Positions 1-5,172 of a stretch of 15,888 bases of DNA are shown one piece after another. Below the pieces are notes generated by a model. The model was not told where the DNA came from and did not search any database. It saw only the letters and a list, made by a program, of their open reading frames with translations. Position 1 is the stretch's first letter; each line of letters starts with the position of its first letter. Both the position numbers and the translations under genes were made by a program. Origin of the DNA: an uncultured Lachnospiraceae bacterium. GTDB lineage: Bacteria > Bacillota > Clostridia > Lachnospirales > Lachnospiraceae. The stretch lies in NCBI GenBank assembly GCA_910586705.1, contig CAJUJK010000047.1, positions 1 through 15,888 of the forward strand, given 5' to 3'.

Positions 1-159
1 TTGATCGGACTTTTCAGCTTTGACCTTGTGGCATTTATTTTCGGTAACATGTCATGGTTTTCGAGAATCATTTACGCCCTGGTGGGTATCGCCGGACTGT
101 ATATCATCACATTCTATATGTACACGAACGGCAATATGGCAGAGTCAAACAAGGCATAG
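1..159 (+). CDS. DUF378 family small membrane protein (3' end only)
   Basis: This is an open reading frame entering from the left edge in frame 1 and ending at TAG (157-159), giving 52 visible residues. The visible part reads IGLFSFDLVAFIF, then SRIIYALVGIAGLY, then a second hydrophobic run and a short polar tail. The order FDLV - IFG - M(S) - SRIIY-LVG-AGLY is what I recognise from DUF378 (YuzA-like) proteins of roughly 70-80 residues with two membrane segments. Their function is unknown. The start codon and about 20-30 residues lie outside the window. It is the only plus-strand gene here and converges on rsfS, sharing the terminator at about 191-246. Family assignment rests on motif recall only. 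Confidence 0.75.
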   Translation: MIGLFSFDLVAFIFGNMSWFSRIIYALVGIAGLYIITFYMYTNGNMAESNKA

Positions 160-190
160 GATACGGACAGCGTAATAACGTAAGAATTCC

Positions 191-246
191 AAAGACAAAA
201 CAGAGCCGGCAGTATCGATCCGATACGCCGGTTCTGCTCTTTTTAG
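191..246. terminator. bidirectional intrinsic terminator between DUF378 gene and rsfS
   Basis: A long interrupted hairpin: CAGAGCCGGC (201-210) pairs with GCCGGTTCTG (227-236) with one G-T wobble. After a single bulged A, GTATCG (212-217) pairs with CGATAC (221-226) around the loop ATC. On the plus strand it is followed by CTCTTTTTAG. On the minus strand it is followed by TTTTGTCTTT. It lies between the DUF378 stop and the rsfS stop, where two convergent genes need a terminator. The structure is directly visible; function in both directions is inferred. Confidence 0.85.
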
Positions 247-248
247 AT

Positions 249-605
249 TTATTTCTTTTCCAGCGTCTCCTTGTCAATCAGCACACCGTCCCGCCAGATC
301 CGCTCCAGATCATAGAACAGACGGTTCTCCCGGTCAAAAATATGGACAATCACATCCTGAAAGTCCATCAGAATCCAGTTGGCGTTCTGGTAGCCTTCCA
401 TCTGCCTCAAGTTTACGCCGGCTCTTCCAAGAATCTCGGATACATTGTCCGCCATAGCCTGTATCTGACTTTTATTGCTGCCGTCCGCAATAATAAAATA
501 ATCCGCTATCGTGGAAATTTCGCTGATATCAATGATGCGGACATCCTCCGCTTTCTTATCCTCCAGTGCATTGACTGCCAAAAGTGCCATTTCCTTTGTG
601 TTCAT
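249..605 (-). CDS. rsfS: ribosomal silencing factor RsfS
   Basis: RsfS (RsfA/YqeL/Iojap family) binds L14 on the 50S subunit and blocks joining with 30S, lowering translation in poor growth conditions. The chosen product has 118 residues, near the family norm. Recognised features are the early KEM.L..NAL.DKKAEDV segment, IDI..IS..ADYF.IA.G and the C-terminal W...D..D..VHIF....R..YDLER.W motif. The start is the ATG at 605, with AGGTAGG about 7 nt upstream. An in-frame ATG at 647 would add 14 residues and overlap yqeK by 23 bp with only a weak AGGA site, so I prefer 605. It is the last gene of the obgE-yhbY-nadD-yqeK-rsfS string, directly before the terminator. Confidence 0.93.
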   Translation of the reverse strand: MNTKEMALLAVNALEDKKAEDVRIIDISEISTIADYFIIADGSNKSQIQAMADNVSEILGRAGVNLRQMEGYQNANWILMDFQDVIVHIFDRENRLFYDLERIWRDGVLIDKETLEKK

Positions 606-624
606 AACAATACCTACCTTACCT

Positions 625-1215
625 TTACTGTCTTTTATAGTATTCATAAGTCCTGCTTGTCATATCATCCACCTGATTGTCCGTGGTCCGCAGATATGCC
701 AGCGTGTTTGCCAGTATCTTTTCCATGGTCCAGTCCAGATCCTGAAAAGCGAGCCTTCGTATCATTTCAAGCTCCGCAAGCTGTTTCCTGCCGGGTTCGA
801 TATAGTCCGCGATATAGAGAATCTTCTCCAGTCTGCTCATATCCGGGCGTCCCGTCGTGTGATAACGGATTGCGTTTAGTATGTCCATATTCGAGACACC
901 GTATTTGCGTTCCGCCAGATAGGCGCCCGCCTTTGCGTGTAAAAGCGCCGTTGGATTGCCGCGCTCCACCGCCGTCACGTTGAGGTGCGCCTTTTCACAG
1001 ATTGCCACCAGTTCAGAGCCGTGCATGGACTTGGCACAGTCGTGTAAAAGCCCTGCCGTCATCGCCTTCTCCATATCTTCGCCGTGCGCCATCGCCAGCG
1101 CGGCGGCTGTGTAGGCGACGCCTAGCGTGTGCGTATAACGCTTGGAAGACAGAATACTCTCCATCTCTTTGCGGAGGTGGGAAATATCCAGATGTTCTGT
1201 AGATTTACCGTTCAT
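625..1215 (-). CDS. yqeK: HD-domain YqeK protein, predicted symmetrical Ap4A hydrolase
   Basis: A 196-residue HD-superfamily protein of the YqeK family, whose members cleave diadenosine tetraphosphate symmetrically to two ADP. Metal-binding positions visible are H29 (RYTHTLGV), H58-D59 (LLHDCAK), H93 (LLHAKAGA), H119 (IRYHTTG) and D137 (YIADYIEPGR). The YIADYIEPGR string is characteristic of YqeK. The ATG at 1215 has an AGGGGG site about 9 nt upstream. It lies 31 bp downstream of nadD, the usual partner, and no terminator separates it from rsfS. The hydrolase activity is family knowledge; nothing in the sequence contradicts it because all metal ligands are present. Confidence 0.93.
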   Translation of the reverse strand: MNGKSTEHLDISHLRKEMESILSSKRYTHTLGVAYTAAALAMAHGEDMEKAMTAGLLHDCAKSMHGSELVAICEKAHLNVTAVERGNPTALLHAKAGAYLAERKYGVSNMDILNAIRYHTTGRPDMSRLEKILYIADYIEPGRKQLAELEMIRRLAFQDLDWTMEKILANTLAYLRTTDNQVDDMTSRTYEYYKRQ

Positions 1216-1246
1216 ATCAGTATTCCCCCTGCAGACTGTTTTAGAA

Positions 1247-1933
1247 TCAGTTCTGCTGTAATGATAGATATAAATGTTTCGCCACGATATATGCCTCCAC
1301 CGCCTCTGGAACCAGCCCCTGCAGGGATTTCCCCTCTCTCACCCGCTCCCGTATCTGCGTGGAGGAGATGTCCATGCCTGCAAATTCCAGTATTTCCACG
1401 GAGGCGTCGTACTTTTTCCTCAGATACTGTGCCTGTGCCGCCAGCGCTTCCATCGTTGTCTGCTCATTTCCGCCCTGAGCTGCCATTGCAGGGCAATCTG
1501 TTTCGTGCCGGTTATGCGCCGCTCTTCGCACCGCCGCCAGAACCGTAGAGTTTTCAAAAATAAACGCCGGGTTCTTCCAGCTTTCCATGGCATACAGGCT
1601 GTCCGCCCCCAGAATGAAATAATAAACGGCTTCCGGGTCAGCGTGCCTTAATTTTTGCAGGGTGTCGCAGGTGTAGGTGTTTTTTCCAAGCGCCGCGTCC
1701 GAAGCTTCCGTCTCAGACAGCTCAAAGCCCGGCATATCCTTGATTGCAAGTGCCGTCATCTCACAGCGCGTCTGTATGGGCAGGACTTCCCGCTGGTCTT
1801 TCATATAAGGGACGCCGCTTGGCATGAACAGCACTTTTTCCAGTGCAAACTGCTCTCTGGCGCTGTCTGCAATCGCCAGATGCCCGTTGTGAATGGGATT
1901 GAAGGTGCCTCCCATAATGCCGATTCGTCTCAT
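1247..1933 (-). CDS. nadD: nicotinate-nucleotide adenylyltransferase NadD
   Basis: NadD transfers AMP from ATP to nicotinate mononucleotide, giving deamido-NAD in NAD synthesis. The nucleotidyltransferase signature GGTFNPIHNGH (8-18, H15 and H18 of the HxGH motif) and the second ATP motif ISSTQIR (189-195) are intact. LGADSL (108-113) is the conserved substrate-contact strand. At 228 residues it is longer than the common 190-210. The surplus lies in a polar, Gln/Ala-rich stretch at about 138-170, a likely surface loop. ATG at 1933 has an AGGGGGA site about 6 nt upstream. It sits between yhbY and yqeK, the standard Firmicutes order. Confidence 0.95.
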   Translation of the reverse strand: MRRIGIMGGTFNPIHNGHLAIADSAREQFALEKVLFMPSGVPYMKDQREVLPIQTRCEMTALAIKDMPGFELSETEASDAALGKNTYTCDTLQKLRHADPEAVYYFILGADSLYAMESWKNPAFIFENSTVLAAVRRAAHNRHETDCPAMAAQGGNEQTTMEALAAQAQYLRKKYDASVEILEFAGMDISSTQIRERVREGKSLQGLVPEAVEAYIVAKHLYLSLQQN

Positions 1934-1958
1934 GCGATTCCCCCTCTGCGCTTCTGCT

Positions 1959-2255
1959 TCATCTGGGCAGCACGATCTTCGGATTCTTCTTGTCCCGCTT
2001 GTAGAGGATGATCTTTTTGCCGATCACCTGCACAACCGTGGCATGGGTTCTATCCGCCACCATATCGGCGATCACCCGAGGATCGTCCGCACAGTTTTTC
2101 AGGACGGCGATCTTTATAAGCTCCCTCGTGTTGAAAGCGTCCGCCACCGACTCTGTAAATTCCGGCGTCAGACTGGATTTCCCGACCTGAAAAATGGGGT
2201 CAATGCTGTTAGCCAGACTTTTTAAATGTGCCCGCTGCTTACTTGTCAATTCCAT
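1959..2255 (-). CDS. yhbY: CRM-domain ribosome assembly RNA-binding protein YhbY
   Basis: A 98-residue protein consisting of one CRM (chloroplast RNA splicing and ribosome maturation) domain, as in E. coli YhbY and B. subtilis YqeI, which associate with pre-50S particles. Recognisable parts are the opening LTSKQRAHLKSLA, the RNA-binding turn QVGKSSLT (usually GK-x-G, here GKSS), the ELIK-I-VLKNC helix, and the closing VIGKKIILY strand. ATG at 2255 is preceded by AAGGAG 8 nt upstream. It lies 64 bp after obgE and 25 bp before nadD, in one transcription unit. Confidence 0.93.
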   Translation of the reverse strand: MELTSKQRAHLKSLANSIDPIFQVGKSSLTPEFTESVADAFNTRELIKIAVLKNCADDPRVIADMVADRTHATVVQVIGKKIILYKRDKKNPKIVLPR

Positions 2256-2319
2256 GTATCAAAATCTCCTTCTCTGTTTCCGGGTCTGCTAAACATTCCC
2301 GGGATCGAACTTTGTCCGA

Positions 2320-3612
2320 TCACTTGTAGTAATCAAAGGAAAGCCCGTACATCCTTACGGTGCTGCCCTCCTCAATGCCAAGCGCCTCAAGCTGCTCCAA
2401 AATGCCCTGTTTGCGCATAAAATCCTGAAAGAATTTAAATCCCTTCTCCGACTCCAGATTGGTGTAGGAAAGCATCTTTTCAATGCGGGGTCCTTCCACC
2501 ACATACTCCTTTGCCTCCTCGTCATAGACAACGGTAAAGGGCTCGTTTTCAATATCAAAATGAAACTCCGGGAAGAACTCCTGCACAAAGGTAAGCGGTT
2601 TGCTCTCCTCCATCTCGCCAAGGCGGTTGTTTATGGCATAGAGAAGCTCACGCACACCTTTGCCGCTGACGGCGGAAATGGCGTAGACAGGAATGCCCTG
2701 CGGCTCAAATTCCGCTTTCAGCTTCTCTACGGGATCATCGTCCTTCTCGTAGATCATGTCAATCTTGTTTGCCGCAATGATCTGGGGTCTCTCGGCAAGC
2801 GTCTGGTCGTAGGCGGCGAGCTCTTTGTTGATGGCGTAGATATCCGCTACGGGATCGCGTCCCTCCGTGGAAGCCGCGTCCACGATATGCACGATCAGTC
2901 TGGTCCGCTCAATATGGCGCAAAAACTCGTGCCCAAGCCCTACGCCCTCCGACGCGCCCTCGATCAGTCCGGGGATATCGGCGATCACAAAGCCCTTGGC
3001 GTCCTCTAAATCCACCACGCCCAGATTGGGATTTAAGGTGGTAAAGTGATAGTTGGCGATTTTGGGTCTGGCGTTCGTCACCCTTGACAAAAAGGTGGAT
3101 TTTCCCACATTGGGAAAGCCCACAAGCCCCACGTCGGCGATCACCTTAAGTTCTAACAGCAGTTCCAGCTCTTTTGCGGGCTGACCGGGCTGGGCATACT
3201 TGGGCGCCTGCATGGTACTGGTGGCGTAGTGCTGGTTGCCGCTGCCGCCGCGTCCGCCTTTCAGAAGAAGAAAGCGTCTGTTTTCGCCGGACATATCGGT
3301 GATGACTTTGCCGCTCTCCGCTTCACGGATTACGGTGCCCTCCGGCACTTTGATGACGATATCCTCGCCGTTTTTGCCGGCGCAGTTCTTCTTGCCGCCC
3401 TCCTCGCCGTTTTTCGCGCAGTATTTACGGACGTGCCGGAAATCCGTCAGCGTGTTCAAACCCTCGTCCACCTCAAAGTAGACGCTGCCGCCGTTTCCGC
3501 CGTCGCCGCCGTCGGGACCGCCGTTTGGCACATATTTTTCACGCCGGAAAGAGACGTGCCCGTCGCCGCCCTTGCCGCTTTTTACATATATTTTCGCATG
3601 ATCTGCAAACAT
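2320..3612 (-). CDS. obgE: GTPase ObgE/CgtA
   Basis: Obg is an essential 50S-associated GTPase in ribosome assembly and stress or (p)ppGpp response. The 430-residue product shows the three-part architecture. There is a glycine-rich Obg fold (1-158, with GGPDGGDGGNGG at 31-42). The G domain carries G1 GFPNVGKST (165-173), G2 Thr near 191, G3 DIPG (212-215), G4 NKID (282-285) and G5 SAVS (313-316). A C-terminal OCT domain spans about 345-430. The start is the ATG at 3612, giving the canonical MFADHAKIYVKSG with GGAGAG 5 nt upstream. The open frame extends 13 codons further, but these do not belong to the family. It lies behind the hairpin after rpmA. Confidence 0.97.
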   Translation of the reverse strand: MFADHAKIYVKSGKGGDGHVSFRREKYVPNGGPDGGDGGNGGSVYFEVDEGLNTLTDFRHVRKYCAKNGEEGGKKNCAGKNGEDIVIKVPEGTVIREAESGKVITDMSGENRRFLLLKGGRGGSGNQHYATSTMQAPKYAQPGQPAKELELLLELKVIADVGLVGFPNVGKSTFLSRVTNARPKIANYHFTTLNPNLGVVDLEDAKGFVIADIPGLIEGASEGVGLGHEFLRHIERTRLIVHIVDAASTEGRDPVADIYAINKELAAYDQTLAERPQIIAANKIDMIYEKDDDPVEKLKAEFEPQGIPVYAISAVSGKGVRELLYAINNRLGEMEESKPLTFVQEFFPEFHFDIENEPFTVVYDEEAKEYVVEGPRIEKMLSYTNLESEKGFKFFQDFMRKQGILEQLEALGIEEGSTVRMYGLSFDYYK

Positions 3613-3637
3613 AAATTCTCTCCATATATAAGGGGAA

Positions 3638-3671
3638 TAGAAAAGCTCCAAACACCAGTATGTTCGGAGCT
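3638..3671 (-). terminator. hairpin after rpmA: probable partial terminator/attenuator
   Basis: Read on the minus strand, AGCTCCGAACA pairs with TGTTTGGAGCT (11 bp with one G-T wobble) around the 6-nt loop TACTGG, followed by TTTCTATT. On the plus strand the arms are 3644-3654 and 3661-3671. It lies in the 74-bp rpmA-obgE gap. The U-tract is interrupted, so termination is probably incomplete. That would leave some read-through into obgE, for which I see no convincing separate promoter. Hairpin seen; function inferred. Confidence 0.6.
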
Positions 3672-3686
3672 GTCTTTATGGTCTTC

Positions 3687-3971
3687 TTACTTCTCTACGG
3701 GATAAACGGATGCCTTTTTCTTGTCTCTTCCCATTCTCTCGAAACGAAGAACACCGTCTACCAGAGCAAACAGCGTATCGTCCCCGCCTCTTCCTACGTT
3801 TACGCCGGGATGAATCTTGGTTCCGCGCTGTCTGTATAAGATGTTTCCAGCCTTAACAAACTGACCGTCAGCTCTCTTCGCGCCTAATCTCTTGGATTCG
3901 GAATCGCGTCCGTTCTTGGTGGAGCCGACACCCTTCTTATGAGCGAAAAATTGAAGGTTCATATTCAACAT
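3687..3971 (-). CDS. rpmA: 50S ribosomal protein L27, with cleavable N-terminal extension
   Basis: L27 lies at the peptidyl-transferase centre. The 94-residue precursor opens with MLNMNLQFF followed by AHKKGVGSTKNGRDS. The first nine residues are the Firmicutes-type extension that Prp removes after the double Phe, exposing the mature N terminus that reaches the P-site tRNA. The rest (RLGAKRADGQ, GNILYRQRGTKIHPG, GRGGDDTLFA) is typical L27. ATG at 3971 has AAGGAGG about 8 nt upstream. It follows prp by 4 bp. The cleavage site is assigned by analogy to the S. aureus L27 extension. Confidence 0.98.
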   Translation of the reverse strand: MLNMNLQFFAHKKGVGSTKNGRDSESKRLGAKRADGQFVKAGNILYRQRGTKIHPGVNVGRGGDDTLFALVDGVLRFERMGRDKKKASVYPVEK

Positions 3972-3975
3972 GGTA

Positions 3976-4308
3976 TTACACCTCCTTAAATGTCAATTTA
4001 CAATGTTTTTTCCCGTACTGTGCCTCAATCCGGCCCAGTCCGAGCGCAAGGGAATCCATTAATACGACGGAGGTTTCAAGCAGGGGCTGTCTTAAGAAAG
4101 TACAACTGATTCTTCCCGCCTTTTCATCCGCCTCCACCTGTATCGGCTCCTTCGTGATCTCCTCAAGGGCGTTCACCGTGTTGATCACCAGAACCGAAAT
4201 AGCCGCGCAGACGATATCCTGACCATAGTCTGCATACGCCGCGTGCCCGTCGCACGTAAATTTCCGATATTCTCCTGCCTTGTCTTTATAAATGGTAATT
4301 CCTGTCAT
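3976..4308 (-). CDS. prp: ribosomal-processing cysteine protease Prp
   Basis: Prp (YsxB/DUF464 family) cleaves the N-terminal extension of L27. It is 110 residues, as usual. The catalytic pair is visible at H22 (CDGHAAYADYG) and C34 (QDIVCAAIS), the same spacing as I recall for S. aureus Prp. A conserved NTVNALEE helix follows. The ATG overlaps the rplU stop codon by one base (TAATG), which suggests translational coupling, and the gene ends 4 bp before rpmA, its substrate gene. The rplU-prp-rpmA order is diagnostic. Confidence 0.95.
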   Translation of the reverse strand: MTGITIYKDKAGEYRKFTCDGHAAYADYGQDIVCAAISVLVINTVNALEEITKEPIQVEADEKAGRISCTFLRQPLLETSVVLMDSLALGLGRIEAQYGKKHCKLTFKEV

Positions 4309-4613
4309 TACGCGTTGATCTTGTCGATCTTGATCTGCGTATAGAGCTGTCTGTGACCATTTTTCTTGTGGTAGCCGGTTTTTCTCTTATACTTGTAGAC
4401 GATGACTTTCTTGCCCTTGCCCTGATCCATAACGGTTCCGGTCACGGTCGCGTTTGCCACATCGCCTGCAACTTTAAGATCCTTATCGCTTACAGCGATC
4501 ACCTGATCAAAGGTAACGGTAGAACCAACCTCGACGTCAAGCTTCTCCACTCTGATCTCATCGCCCTCGGATACCTTGTACTGTTTTCCGCCTGTTGCAA
4601 TGATTGCGTACAT
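4308..4613 (-). CDS. rplU: 50S ribosomal protein L21
   Basis: L21 is an early-assembling large-subunit protein. The 101-residue product begins MYAIIATGGKQYKV and ends YTQIKIDKINA. It contains GKGKKVIVYKYKRKTGYHKKNGHRQ split over the conserved C-terminal RNA-contact region. The start is the ATG at 4613, preceded by a full AGGAGGTG site about 7 nt upstream. The frame continues 9 codons upstream but these run through the ribosome binding site. It is the first gene of the ribosomal operon, behind its own promoter (4715-4743) and a structured leader. Confidence 0.98.
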   Translation of the reverse strand: MYAIIATGGKQYKVSEGDEIRVEKLDVEVGSTVTFDQVIAVSDKDLKVAGDVANATVTGTVMDQGKGKKVIVYKYKRKTGYHKKNGHRQLYTQIKIDKINA

Positions 4614-4708
4614 ATCTGCACACCTCCTATTCATGGACACCTGTCCATTTACTCGCTAACTGTGGTGATGCCCGGAAGGGCACACTTCTACCTCGTTATG
4701 CGGCATAC
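4614..4708 (-). promoter_or_regulatory. structured 5' leader of rplU, probable L21 leader
   Basis: The transcript leader between the promoter and the rplU start is about 95 nt and carries two clear hairpins. On the minus strand these are GTG-TGCCC / GGGCA-(T)-CAC around loop TTCC (plus coordinates 4665-4685) and ATGGAC / GTCCAT around loop AGGT (4633-4648). The second ends 4-5 nt before the AGGAGGTG site at 4621-4628. The segment GAGGTAGAAGTG precedes the first hairpin. Firmicutes rplU transcripts carry a known L21 leader element thought to mediate autoregulation. Position and fold agree, but I could not run a covariance model. Confidence 0.65.
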
Positions 4709-4714
4709 TCAATA

Positions 4715-4743
4715 ATCATATACATTTTATGCCAGTTTGTCAA
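4715..4743 (-). promoter_or_regulatory. sigma-A type promoter of the rplU operon
   Basis: On the minus strand, TTGACA (4738-4743) is separated by exactly 17 bp from TATGAT (4715-4720). That is a perfect -35 and a 5/6 -10. Transcription would start near 4708. The -35 box begins only 8 bp beyond the stop codon of the upstream receiver gene. No terminator lies between them, so read-through from upstream is also possible. Confidence 0.87.
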
Positions 4744-4751
4744 TCACAATT

Positions 4752-5156
4752 TTATCTGTTTTCCAGTCTTTTATCTATTTCTTCCTTCAGGACACGTTCG
4801 ATTCTGTCATGTAAGTCCTGGGTTTTAAAAGGTTTGAGCACATAGTCATTGATGCCGAGCTTGGAGCTTTCCACGATCGTCTGCTTCTCACTCTGTGACG
4901 TGAGCATGATCACGGGAATTCTCTGACACTTTTCCATCTCCCGAATTTCGCGCAGCGTCTCTATCCCGTTTTTAGGAGCCATCTGGATGTCTAACAGAAT
5001 CAGATCCGGCGCTGTTTTCTGCTTCAGATACTGCAATGCGCGCACACCTGAATTGAGGGGAACGATCTCATAAGATCCTTTCAGCTCCTGCTCGATGGTT
5101 GCCAGACTGATCGTATTATCATCCACAGCCAGTATTGTCAGCTTATTACTTTCCAC
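4752..5156 (-). CDS. stand-alone receiver-domain response regulator (no output domain)
   Basis: A 134-residue CheY/Spo0F-like protein made of a single REC domain. Acidic pocket D12-D13 (AVDDN), phospho-acceptor D56 (LILLDIQM), T86 (VIMLTSQ) and K108-P109 (YVLKPF) are all present, so it should accept phosphate. No DNA-binding or enzymatic domain follows, only a short charged tail. The start is GTG at 5156 with GGAGG about 9 nt upstream, directly overlapping the end of the kinase gene (gap 16 bp). It is therefore very likely the partner of that kinase, accepting phosphate from its HPt domain, or a protein-protein signalling module. The target is unknown. Confidence 0.92.
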   Translation of the reverse strand: MESNKLTILAVDDNTISLATIEQELKGSYEIVPLNSGVRALQYLKQKTAPDLILLDIQMAPKNGIETLREIREMEKCQRIPVIMLTSQSEKQTIVESSKLGINDYVLKPFKTQDLHDRIERVLKEEIDKRLENR

Positions 5157-5172
5157 TTTTGAAATCCTCCTT

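Noticed and set aside
54..983. Plus-strand open frame of 309 codons
   Set aside because: It lies antisense to the clearly conserved rsfS and yqeK genes, starts inside the DUF378 gene in another frame, runs through the terminator, and its translation has no protein-like domain pattern.
2560..3705. Plus-strand open frames opposite obgE
   Set aside because: They mirror the Gly-rich Obg region (hence Ala/Val-rich translations) and lack any independent evidence.
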